From Streptomyces adelaidensis (GTDB lineage: Bacteria; Actinomycetota; Actinomycetes; Streptomycetales; Streptomycetaceae), in contig NZ_JAEMUX010000007.1 of assembly GCF_016598475.1 (NCBI RefSeq), forward strand, positions 1 through 64,000: a stretch of DNA of 64,000 bases, in the 5' to 3' direction. Below are positions 8,155 to 16,635 of this stretch, piece by piece (position 1 is the first letter of the stretch; each line of letters starts with the position of its first letter). The notes under the pieces are model-generated. The model saw nothing but the letters and a program-made list of their open reading frames with translations, was not told the DNA's origin and did not search any database. Both the position numbers and the translations under genes were made by a program.

Positions 8155-9638
8155 ATGCCGTTCAGGGGCAGATCCGCACTGCCGCGCATCGCCGCGCGGG
8201 GCACGGCCATGGCCGTGGGCGCCACCATGGCCGTCATCACCGGCCTCGCCGCCGCTCCCGCGGTCCACGCGGCGCCGTCTGCCACCGGGGCCCTGCGGTG
8301 GGCACCGTGTGACGAGCCGGCAGAGCCGGGAGCCGAGTGCGCCACGCTTTCGGTGCCGGTCGACCGGGCCCGCCCGGACAGGCCGAGACTCGACCTGGCC
8401 GTGGCCCGCCGCAAGGCCACCGACCCCGGCGCACGCGTCGGCTCGATGGTGTTCGGCCCCGGCGGGCCGGGCGACTCGGGCGTGGAGATGGTGGTGCGCC
8501 GTATCAGCCGGTTCAGCCCCGAGGTCCGCCGCAGGTTCGACATCGTCAGCTTCGACCCGCGCGGCGTGGGCGGCAGCAACCCGGTCACCTGCTCCGGCGA
8601 CCTGCTCGCCGAGCGGCCGTCACCGGAGCTGAAGAGCCAGGCGGACTTCGACGCCACCATGGCGTACAACAGGCGGCTCCGTGCCGACTGCCGGGCCCGT
8701 ACCGGCCCGGTGTTCGACCACCTTGACACCGCCCAGACGGTCCGGGACCTGGACGCCCTCCGGGCCGCCCTCGGTGAGCGGAAACTGACCTTCCACGGCA
8801 GCTCGTACGGCACGCTGCTCGGCGCGCAGTACGCCGAGACCTACCCCCGCCGCGTGCGCGCGATGGTGCTGGAGAGCGTCATGGACCACAGCGTCCCGAC
8901 CGCCCGTGACTTCCTGCGGTCCGAGGCGGCCACGGCAGAGGATTCGTTCCAGGAGTTCGTGAAGTGGTGCGACGGTGCCGCGGACTGCGCGCTGCACGGC
9001 CGCGCCGTCCGCGCCGTCTGGCAGGGCCTGTTGGCCCGGGCCGGGCGCGGCGAGCTGGCGGACCCGGCGAAGCCGGGCACCTCGCTGTCGTATTCGGACC
9101 TGGTCAACAAGATCGCGTTCCGGAAGTTCTACCAGGCCGACTACGCGGGCCTGGCCACGGCGATCGCGGGGATGGGCGCGAGCAGGCCGCTGCCCGCGTC
9201 GCCCACCTCGATGGCGCCGCTGCCTTCGGCCACCCCGGTCTTCTGCTCGGACTGGCACCTGCCGGTGCGCGACCACCAGGAGTACGCCTCGCTCGTCGCC
9301 ATGATGAACATGACCGCGCCCGACCTGCCTCACCTGCTGCCGATCCACATGGCAGCGGCGTGTCTGGGCGCGCCGACCGCCAACCCGCAGCACCGCCTGG
9401 ACGCACACGGTGCCCCGCCGATCCTGGTGTCCAACGCGCTGCACGACCCCGCCACCGGCTACCCGTGGGCGGTCTCGGTGGCCCGGCAGCTCGGCCGCAG
9501 CGGCGTGCCCTCACCTACAAGGGCCACGGCCACGGCAGCGTCACCAGCGGCCCGTGTATGGAGGACGCCGTGGACAGCTACCTCACCGACCTGGCAGTCC
9601 CACCACGGGGCACCAGCTGCCCCGCAGTGCCGTCCTGA
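8155..9638 (+). pseudogene. Secreted alpha/beta-hydrolase peptidase (tripeptidyl aminopeptidase-like), frameshifted
   Basis: The product resembles Streptomyces secreted Tap/Slp proteases. A signal peptide (about residues 1-39, ending AVHAAPS) is followed by the alpha/beta-hydrolase core, oxyanion region VFGPGGPGDSG, nucleophile elbow GSSYG (Ser217) and acid LHDPATGYPW (Asp431). The reading frame then slips by one near 9507-9511. The family C-terminus with the catalytic His (LTYKGHGHGSVTSGPCMEDAV, ending CPAVPS at 9638) continues in another frame. The unshifted frame runs on antisense through the transporter genes and is meaningless. The repaired product would be about 494 aa, a normal length. 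Strong ribosome site GAGGAGG. Either a recent inactivation or a sequencing error. Confidence 0.8.
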
Positions 9639-9711
9639 TCGGTACGGCCCGTACCCCGAGCGGCCGCGGGATCAGTTCGAGGGGGTGATCCGGCGGTTCA
9701 GGACAGGGGGA

Positions 9712-12534
9712 CTACGCCACCTGCCGACGAACCAGCTCCCAGAGCCGCCCACCCGTGTTCGCGAGCAACTGCGCCGGCGGACCGACCTCCGCGACCTTGC
9801 CGTCCTCCATGACCACCACACGGTCCGCGTCGAGGACCGTGGACAGCCGGTGGGCGATGACGATGCGGGTGGCGTTCAGGGCGCGGGTGCTTTCGATGAC
9901 CGTGCGCTGCGTCTCGTTGTCGAGGGCGCTGGTCGCCTCGTCGAAGAAGAGGATGCGAGGGCGGCGGATGAGCGCCTGGGCGATCATCAGGCGCTGGCGC
10001 TGCCCGCCGGAGATCGCGCCGTTGCCCTGGACGATGGTGTGCAGCCCCATCGGCATCCGCTTGATGTCCTCGGCGAGGCCCGCCATCTCGGCCGCCGCCA
10101 TCGCCTCCTCGGGCGTGAACGGCTCGGTGCCGCAGATGACGTCGAGGATCGAGCCGGTGAAGGGCTGGGCGTGCTGGAGAACGACCCCGCATTGCCGGCG
10201 TACGGCGGACTGGTCGAGGGCGCCGAGATCCTGACCGTCGTAGAGGACGCTCCCGGAGACCGGCTTGTCGAAGCCGATGAGCAGCCGCAGGAGCGTGGAC
10301 TTGCCGCAGCCGCTGGGCCCGACGATCGCGACGAACTCGCCGGCGCGGATGTCGAACGACACGTCGTCCAGCACCAACGGGCCGTCGTCCGCGTAGCGGA
10401 AGGAGAGCCGGCGGGCCTCGATCGCGCCGGACAGCACACCGGGGCGGGTACTGGCCGTGCGCACCTCGGGGGCCGCCTCCAGCACCGGCCTGATCTCCTC
10501 GAAGAGGGGGAGCACGGCGACCGCCGAGACGAACGCGCCGGTGAGCTGGGTGACCGAGGTCAGCAGCATCGTCACCGACGTGTTGAACGTCAGGAACGCC
10601 GCCGCCGACATCGAACCCCGCGCCGGGCCCGCCAGCAGCATGAACATCAGCAGGGTGCACAGCGGGAGATACACCGTGCCCAGCACCGAGTTGAGGTTCT
10701 TGATCCCGCCGACCTTCTGCTGGAGCTCCCGGCTGCGCGCGAACTCGCCCGCCCAGGCGGCGTACGCGTAGTTCTCGGCCGCAGCCACCCGCAGCTTCGG
10801 CAGCCCGCGCAGCGTCTGGAAGGCCTGGTTGTTCAGTTTGTTGCTGAGCACCACCAGACGGCGCTGCCAGCGGACCTGCCACAGGCCGAGCCCGAGGAAG
10901 ACGGAGGCCACCACGACGAGCATGCCGATCGCCGCCAGCGCCATCGGGACGCTGTACCAGAGCAGCAGAGCGAGGTTCACGGCACCGATGGTCACCGACT
11001 GGGCGACCACCGGGCCCACCCCCGCCAGCGTGCGCCGGATCGCGCTGATGCCCATGGCAGCGCTGGCCAGTTCACCGGTGGAGCGGGAGGCGAAGAACTT
11101 GGTCGGCAGCCTCAACAGGCGGTCCCAGACGGCCGGTTGGAGGGTGGCCTCGATGCGGCCCTCCAGCCGGAGCATCGTCAGGTTCTGCAACAGCAGGAAC
11201 GCCGCCGACACCACGCTCGCCAGCATCACCGCCAGGCAGACCTGCACGATCAGGTCCTCCTGCGCCTTCGGCACGTACTCGCCGAGGATCTTGCCCGTGG
11301 CGATCGGCACCAGCGAGCCGAGGAGGACCGTCACCAGACCGCTGAGCAGGAGGCCCGTCATGTCGCCGCCGGTGCCGTGGAGACTGAACCGCATCAGGCG
11401 CAGCGGGCTCAGCACCCGCTCGGGCAGCGGCCGGTAGAACATCACGGCACGCGGCTCGAACTCCGCCACGTTCGCCTTCTCGATCGGCGTCTCCCGGCCC
11501 GACGACGGCTGCACGGCCACATAGCCGCCACGCCGCCACAGCAGGGCCACCGGCGCGCCGGACAGGGCCCGTTGCCCGACCAGCGGGCCCACGTTCTCCC
11601 GCCACCAGCTCCCGGTGAGGCGTACGGCACGGACCCGGACCCGGGAGGCGAGCGCGATGCGTTCCACCGGGTCGAGCCGGTCGCTCTCGGTGCCGCTCTG
11701 CGCGGGTTCGCAGAGGGCGATCCCGGCCGCCCGGGCGACCAGCCCGCAGGCCGCGTACGTGGCGTCCGCGTCGGCGGCGGTCGTCCGGCGGGCCGCGGAG
11801 GACTTGCCGATGGAGGCGAGGAGCGTCCGGTCGGCCTGGACGCGTACCGCCTCACCGGCCTTGATGCCCGCGGCCGTACGGTCCTCGTGGGTGCGCTCCA
11901 GCTGCTCGATCCAGCGGTCCAGCGTGGCCAGCAGCCGGTACTGCTGGTCGACCATGCTCTGCCAGACACCGGGGTCCATCAGCAGATCGGCCGCCGCCTC
12001 CGCGCCGTACAGCGAGCCGTACTGGACGCTGCCGGGCGGCACCTGCATCCAGAACACGTCGTCGTCGGTGAGGGCGGCGGCCTGTTCGGTGGCCATCGGT
12101 GCCTGGAAGAGGATGGACAGACCACGGCCGACGCCCAGGGCGAGGGCGTACTCCAGCGGGCTCGTCCGCGGGGGCACCAGCTGGGGGTTGCCCCATTCGT
12201 CGTACGACCAGGTCTCGGTGTCCGCCTGCTGGTACAGCTCGCGCAGGCCGATGCGCCGGACCACGCAGTCGCGGAGCGGGCGGGCGACCAGGGTGTGCTG
12301 CGGCCCGGTGACCGGGCCGAGCAGCAACGCGCCCGCTTCGAGGCGGCCGAGGTGGTGCCAGTGGCCCTGCTGGACGGCGTCGACCGCGAACAGGTCGAGG
12401 GCGCCGGAGGCCACCAGCCACAGCACCTGGGGGCCTTCGAGGTCGAGGCGGGTGCGGCCGGCGCAGTCGACGGGCATACCCATGCCGCCCAGCGCGCCGA
12501 GGACGAGGTCGCCCTCCTCAGGTACGGACGTCAT
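9712..12534 (-). CDS. NHLM-type bacteriocin exporter, second ABC transporter/ATP-binding protein
   Basis: A 940-aa ABC protein matching the NHLM_micro_ABC2 architecture: a long cytosolic N-terminal region (about 1-380) without a peptidase, six membrane helices (about 390-690) and an ATPase with Walker A GPSGCGKST (near residue 738), signature ISGGQRQRL and Walker B ILFFDEATSALD. It works with the C39-peptidase ABC protein encoded immediately upstream; one base separates that gene's TGA from this ATG. The pair plus the HlyD-like adaptor would export the processed peptide from 15681-15896. Last gene of the operon. Confidence 0.88.
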   Translation of the reverse strand: MTSVPEEGDLVLGALGGMGMPVDCAGRTRLDLEGPQVLWLVASGALDLFAVDAVQQGHWHHLGRLEAGALLLGPVTGPQHTLVARPLRDCVVRRIGLRELYQQADTETWSYDEWGNPQLVPPRTSPLEYALALGVGRGLSILFQAPMATEQAAALTDDDVFWMQVPPGSVQYGSLYGAEAAADLLMDPGVWQSMVDQQYRLLATLDRWIEQLERTHEDRTAAGIKAGEAVRVQADRTLLASIGKSSAARRTTAADADATYAACGLVARAAGIALCEPAQSGTESDRLDPVERIALASRVRVRAVRLTGSWWRENVGPLVGQRALSGAPVALLWRRGGYVAVQPSSGRETPIEKANVAEFEPRAVMFYRPLPERVLSPLRLMRFSLHGTGGDMTGLLLSGLVTVLLGSLVPIATGKILGEYVPKAQEDLIVQVCLAVMLASVVSAAFLLLQNLTMLRLEGRIEATLQPAVWDRLLRLPTKFFASRSTGELASAAMGISAIRRTLAGVGPVVAQSVTIGAVNLALLLWYSVPMALAAIGMLVVVASVFLGLGLWQVRWQRRLVVLSNKLNNQAFQTLRGLPKLRVAAAENYAYAAWAGEFARSRELQQKVGGIKNLNSVLGTVYLPLCTLLMFMLLAGPARGSMSAAAFLTFNTSVTMLLTSVTQLTGAFVSAVAVLPLFEEIRPVLEAAPEVRTASTRPGVLSGAIEARRLSFRYADDGPLVLDDVSFDIRAGEFVAIVGPSGCGKSTLLRLLIGFDKPVSGSVLYDGQDLGALDQSAVRRQCGVVLQHAQPFTGSILDVICGTEPFTPEEAMAAAEMAGLAEDIKRMPMGLHTIVQGNGAISGGQRQRLMIAQALIRRPRILFFDEATSALDNETQRTVIESTRALNATRIVIAHRLSTVLDADRVVVMEDGKVAEVGPPAQLLANTGGRLWELVRRQVA

Positions 12535-12535
12535 C

Positions 12536-14773
12536 TCATCGCTCCCTGACCAGCTGGGCGTACGCGCCGCCGCGTGCCACCAGCTCCTCGTGCCGGCCAC
12601 GCTCCACGATCGTGCCGTGGTGAAGGACGACGATCTCGTCGCTGTCGCGGACCGTGCTGAGCCGGTGGGCGATCACCACACAGGCGCAGCCCCGCTTGCG
12701 CAGGTTGTCCATGACGGTCAGCTCGGTCTCCGCGTCGAGCGCGCTGGTCACCTCGTCGAGCACCAGGATGCTGGGCCTGCGGACCAACGCCCGGGCGATC
12801 TCCAGGCGTTGGCGCTGCCCGCCGGAGAAGTTCCGCCCGTCCTGCTCGACCCTGCTGTTGATACCGCCGGGCCGACGCGTCACCACGTCGTACAGCGCCG
12901 CGTCCCGCAACGCCTCCACCACGGCCTCGTCCGGGATCGACGGGTCCCACAGGGCCACGTTGTCGCGGACCGTGCCCTCGAAGAGGAAGACCTCCTGGTC
13001 GACGAAGGAGACGGAGGCGGCGAGCGCGCCGCGCGGGATGTCCTCCAGACGCCGGCCGTCGATACGGATCACGCCCTCCCAGGGCGCGTACAGGCCCGAG
13101 ATCAGCCGGGACACCGTCGACTTGCCGCTGCCGGAGCCGCCGACCAGCGCCACCTGCCGGCCGGGGCCGACGGTGAGGTCGAAGCCGGTGAGCAGCGGCT
13201 TGTCGAGGGGGCTGTAGCCGAAGGTGATGTTCTCCAGCTCGACGTGGCCCTGCAGACGGCGGGTGGACTCGGTGGCGTCCGGGCGGGCGTACAGCGGGTC
13301 CGCCTGGAAGTTCTCCACGTCCTTCAGCCGGGCCACGTCGGCCGCGAAGTCCTGGATGCGGCCCGCGACACCGTTGAGCCGGGTGATCGGCGCGGTGAAA
13401 CGGGTGACCAGCGCCTGGAAGGCGACCAGCAGGCCGACGGATATGTGGCCCTCGACCGCGCGCATACCGCCGATCCAGAGGATGAGCGCGCTGTTGAGGG
13501 TGGCGAGGGTCGGGGCGACGACCCCCAGCCAGGCGCTCGGCACCCCGAGCCGCTGCTGCTCCTCCAGGGTGGTGGCGTGCTGCCCCGCCCACTTGCGGAA
13601 GTAGCCGTCCTCGCCGCCGGTCGCCTTCATCGTCTCGATCAACTGCAGACCCGTGTACGCCGTGTTGGTGAGCCGGGCGCTGTCGGCCCGCAGCTTCGCC
13701 GTACGCGTCGCGCGCAGCCGGATCACCACCCGCATCGCCACCACGTTCAGCAGCGCCACCGAGATGCCGACGGCGGTGAGCTGTGGGTCGTACGTATAGA
13801 GGAGTACGGCGTAGAGGACCACGACGACCGCGTCCACACCGGCCGCCGCGAGATCGCGGGCCAGGGTCTCGGCGACCGCGTCGTTGGACTGGAGCCGCTG
13901 GACGAGGTCGGCGGGGCTGCGCTGGGAGAAGAACGTGACGGGCAGGCGCAGGAGATGCCGAAGGAAGCGGGCGCTGGACAGGGTGGAGGAGATCAGCCGG
14001 CCGCGCAGCAGGTTCGCCTGCTGCAGCCAGGTCAGCAGGACCGTCAGCAGCACGCACGCGCCCATCGACGCGAACAGCACGCCCAGCAGGGAGGTCTGGC
14101 CGCCGATCAGGAACATGTCGATGTAGGTGCGGCTCAGCGCGGGCACCGCCGCGCCGACCGCCACCAGGAGCAGGCTCGCCAGGACGGCGGCGGGCAGCGT
14201 GCCGGAGGTGCCGCGCATCCGGGCGGGCATGGCGCCCAGGACACCGGGCTTGCGGCCGCCCTTGGTGAAACCGTCGCCCGGCTCCATGACGAGGACGACA
14301 CCGGTGAAGCTCGCGTCGAAGTCCTCCATCGGCACGAACCGGCGGCCCTTGCCCGGGTCGTTGATGTGCACGCCGCGCCGGCCGAAGCGGCGCCCCATCC
14401 CGTCGTAGACGACGTAGTGGTTGAACTCCCAGAACAGGATGGCCGGCGCCCTCACCTCGGCGAGGGCGGCCACGTCCATCTGCATGCCCTTGGCGGTGAA
14501 GCCGTAACTGCGGGCCGCCTTCAGGAGGTTGCTCGCGCGGGAGCCGTCCCGGGAGACACCGCAGGCGATGCGCAGCTCCTCCAGCGGGATGTGCCGCCCG
14601 TAGTGGCCGAGGACCATGGCGAGGGAGGCGGCGCCGCACTCCACGGCCTCCATCTGGAGGACGGTCGGTGTGCGGACGGTCCTCTGCCTGCCCTTGGGCA
14701 CCGGCCGTTTCTGCGGGGCCGCCTTGCGTCTGCCGCGCGCCGGTGGCGGCGCGGTGTCCTGGGAGGGGGTCAC
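12536..14773 (-). CDS. NHLM-type bacteriocin exporter, C39 peptidase/permease/ATP-binding protein
   Basis: A peptidase-containing ABC transporter (PCAT) of about 745 aa. The C39 cysteine peptidase occupies residues about 35-165, with catalytic Cys46 in MEAVECGAAS, His in FWEFNHYVVYDG and Asp in HINDPGKG. It should cut after double glycine and export the core peptide. The membrane domain covers about 190-480. The ATPase has GGSGSGKST, FSGGQRQRLEIARAL and ILVLDEVTSALD. Start GTG at 14773 overlaps the adaptor stop (GTGA); the longer in-frame extension is antisense-derived. It corresponds to the NHLM_micro_ABC1 family, usually paired with Nif11/NHLP leaders; here the precursor is a different, short double-glycine peptide. 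Confidence 0.9.
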   Translation of the reverse strand: MTPSQDTAPPPARGRRKAAPQKRPVPKGRQRTVRTPTVLQMEAVECGAASLAMVLGHYGRHIPLEELRIACGVSRDGSRASNLLKAARSYGFTAKGMQMDVAALAEVRAPAILFWEFNHYVVYDGMGRRFGRRGVHINDPGKGRRFVPMEDFDASFTGVVLVMEPGDGFTKGGRKPGVLGAMPARMRGTSGTLPAAVLASLLLVAVGAAVPALSRTYIDMFLIGGQTSLLGVLFASMGACVLLTVLLTWLQQANLLRGRLISSTLSSARFLRHLLRLPVTFFSQRSPADLVQRLQSNDAVAETLARDLAAAGVDAVVVVLYAVLLYTYDPQLTAVGISVALLNVVAMRVVIRLRATRTAKLRADSARLTNTAYTGLQLIETMKATGGEDGYFRKWAGQHATTLEEQQRLGVPSAWLGVVAPTLATLNSALILWIGGMRAVEGHISVGLLVAFQALVTRFTAPITRLNGVAGRIQDFAADVARLKDVENFQADPLYARPDATESTRRLQGHVELENITFGYSPLDKPLLTGFDLTVGPGRQVALVGGSGSGKSTVSRLISGLYAPWEGVIRIDGRRLEDIPRGALAASVSFVDQEVFLFEGTVRDNVALWDPSIPDEAVVEALRDAALYDVVTRRPGGINSRVEQDGRNFSGGQRQRLEIARALVRRPSILVLDEVTSALDAETELTVMDNLRKRGCACVVIAHRLSTVRDSDEIVVLHHGTIVERGRHEELVARGGAYAQLVRER

Positions 14774-15576
14774 GGGAGCAGCCAATCGATCGGACGCTCG
14801 TCGGCCAGCCGGATCGAACCCGTGGCCATGGTCATGGAGGTCAGCTCGAACGGCGGCCCGTCCTGCGAGGACCACTCGTAGCCCGACTCGGTCGACGCCT
14901 TACGGTCCAGCCGTACGGTGACGGCCACCGGCCTGCCCTTCTTGGTGAACTGCTCGCCCAGCTGGCTGTCGCCGAGGAACGCGCCGATCGACTGCGGGGT
15001 CTGCGCCGCGCGGTCGACCTTCTTCACATGGCCGCGCAGCACGCCGTACCGCTGGGTGGGCGCCGACTGCACGGTGAGGTCCACCGCGGCGTTCTTCGGG
15101 ATCGAGGCGGCGTTCTCGGCCGGGACGTACACCGTGGCGTAGAGCGGGTCGTCGGCGTCGGCGACCTTCTCGATGGCCGCGACATCGGCGCCGGTGGAGA
15201 TGATCTGGCCGATCGTGGCGGCGAGCGCGGAGACCCGGCCGGCCGCGACGGAACGGACGACGGTCTCACCCTCGGCGGTGGCGACCTTCAGGACCGGGGC
15301 CTTGGCGGGCAGCCGCTCGCCCTGCTTCGCGAGCACCGCGGTGACCTGACCCGCGACCGGGCTCTGGAGGACGTAACTGCCCTGCCCGTGGGTGAGGACG
15401 GCGGGCGCGCCGACCGTGGACGTGGCGGAACCCGTGACGGCCCACACGGACGCGGCGGCCATGGCGGCCACCGTCACGGACAGCACCAGCCAGCCCTGCG
15501 GGCGGGCGAAGCGCACCGGGAGGTCGAGTTCCTCCGGTGACTGGAGCTTGGCGAGGGCCTGCTGGCGGAACTGCAC
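14770..15576 (-). CDS. HlyD-family adaptor of the NHLM export system
   Basis: A 268-aa membrane-fusion-type protein: cytosolic N-terminus, one membrane helix (about residues 28-48, LVLSVTVAAMAAASVWAV), then a biotinyl-lipoyl-like half-motif (QGSYVLQSPVAGQVTAVLAKQGERL) and a beta-barrel region. It resembles NHLM_micro_HlyD and would couple the two ABC subunits. Start GTG has GAGGGAAG upstream. Its stop overlaps the GTG of the peptidase transporter. It is the first exporter gene, separated from the precursor gene by a hairpin (15633-15658) that may limit read-through. Confidence 0.85.
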   Translation of the reverse strand: MQFRQQALAKLQSPEELDLPVRFARPQGWLVLSVTVAAMAAASVWAVTGSATSTVGAPAVLTHGQGSYVLQSPVAGQVTAVLAKQGERLPAKAPVLKVATAEGETVVRSVAAGRVSALAATIGQIISTGADVAAIEKVADADDPLYATVYVPAENAASIPKNAAVDLTVQSAPTQRYGVLRGHVKKVDRAAQTPQSIGAFLGDSQLGEQFTKKGRPVAVTVRLDRKASTESGYEWSSQDGPPFELTSMTMATGSIRLADERPIDWLLP

Positions 15577-15632
15577 GGGACTTCCCTCACCTGCGCAACG
15601 TGAGACAAAGGACTTTCAGAGCGCCCGAGAGC

Positions 15633-15658
15633 CCCGGAACCTGTCAGATGGTTCCGGG
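15633..15658 (-). terminator. Hairpin between precursor and exporter genes
   Basis: CCCGGAACC (15633-15641) and GGTTCCGGG (15650-15658) form a perfect 9-bp stem with an 8-nt loop, about 23 bp past the precursor stop. Peptide clusters often place such an attenuator here so that precursor mRNA exceeds exporter mRNA. The structure is seen; attenuation is inferred. Confidence 0.6.
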
Positions 15659-15680
15659 ACTCGGCGGCGCTAGGACTCGG

Positions 15681-15896
15681 TCAGAGACCGGCGACCAGGT
15701 TCGTGACCGGCGCGGTGTTCAGGCCGGTGGCACCCTCGAAGGTGCCGACGCACGTGCCGAGCAGGCCGGAGACCGGGACGATGCCGTCAACCAGGTCGGT
15801 GACGGTGCCGACGGCGTGGACGGACAGGCCACCGGAAACGGCGTCGAGGGCGGCGTCCGAGATCTCGGCGGTCTCAACCTGGGGGGTGGAGTTCAT
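15681..15896 (-). CDS. Double-glycine leader peptide, putative bacteriocin precursor (71 aa)
   Basis: A leader of about 23 residues (MNSTPQVETAEISDAALDAVSGG) with the acidic/hydrophobic pattern and GG site expected for C39 peptidases is followed by a 48-residue core starting LSVHAVGTV and ending NLVAGL. The core is Gly/Val/Leu/Thr-rich and hydrophobic, with one Cys, one Phe and no charged residues except Asp/Glu. A ribosome site (AAGGGAAG) precedes the ATG. It lies directly upstream of a complete C39/ABC export operon, which is the main evidence for its role. Similar Streptomyces peptides are often labelled 'type A2 lantipeptide', but with one Cys and no lanthionine synthetase beside it, ring formation is doubtful. 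Confidence 0.75.
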   Translation of the reverse strand: MNSTPQVETAEISDAALDAVSGGLSVHAVGTVTDLVDGIVPVSGLLGTCVGTFEGATGLNTAPVTNLVAGL

Positions 15897-16635
15897 GATG
15901 GAACTTCCCTTCGTATAGCTATTCATAAGGGGGGAGCGGCCCCCTTCTGGGGACAGAGCGACGGCCGCACACGTGGGTGCCCCACATCTCGTTTCCGAGA
16001 GCTTCGCGGCCCCCGCGATGCGATGGATCAAAGCAGATCGCCGATGCTCACATCCAATCAACGTTGCTCCTCACCAGGGCACTTGGTGACCATGACGGCT
16101 CATCCGTGCAGGCTCACGCACACGGTGGGGGCAAGTTCTTCACGCGGTTCCCGGCATCGCCATACGCCGTTCATTGCCGGCGGGAAAACGAATTGGACAG
16201 TTCCGCCTCAAAGGCACGGAAAGCGAGTCGCGGCTGTGCGGATCCCTTGCGGCCCGTGACTTCACTGGGTATTCGGTGTGGAGATTCCCCGAAGCCGGTT
16301 TTGCGGCCGGAGTTGAGAACGGATCGCTACCGACCGGTGGCCGCATGTGTCGACCGGGCCGGCTCGTCGACCGCTGGACCGTCCTCGTCGGTACGAGGCG
16401 CCGTGCGCCGGACCGCGCGCCCCTCGTCCCGCGGCCCCCGGCAGGGGAGCGAGGGCGTGAAGTCGTGAAATGCCACGCGAACTGCGGCCGTACCGCACTT
16501 CGCGAAATGGAAGATCGAAATCTTTTCGCTGGGCGTTGAACACCCCACCGGAACCATCCGTACCAACTGGCAACCAGGCGCCCCCAGTTCACCCGCCGGA
16601 CGGCGGCACGGACCCCGTCCCCAGGAGGTCAAGAG
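15897..16635. other. Divergent intergenic region with two inverted repeats
   Basis: This 739-bp stretch between the divergent precursor and serine protease genes has no convincing coding sequence and is less GC-rich than its neighbours. Two inverted repeats are visible. GCGAACTGCGG (16477-16487) pairs with CCGCACTTCGC (16493-16503) with one mismatch, and AAGATCGAAATCTT (16511-16524) is a 5-bp palindrome. Both lie 110-160 bp upstream of the protease start, so they could be operators or a 5' UTR structure. Confidence 0.4.

Noticed and set aside
4719..8813. A 1364-codon open frame on the minus strand across the ABC/MFS operon
   Set aside because: Arg/Ala/Gly/Ser-rich sequence without domains, wholly antisense to well-recognised permease and MFS genes.
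8155..12549. A 1464-codon open frame on the plus strand
   Set aside because: Only the first about 450 codons are real (peptidase). After the frameshift the frame runs antisense through an ABC transporter gene and shows only the Arg/Gln/His/Asp-rich noise typical of high-GC shadow frames.
15681..15896. Calling the double-glycine peptide a lanthipeptide
   Set aside because: One Cys in the core and no LanM, LanBC or LanKC gene in the exporter operon; the LanKC at 25-28.5 kb has its own dedicated precursor.
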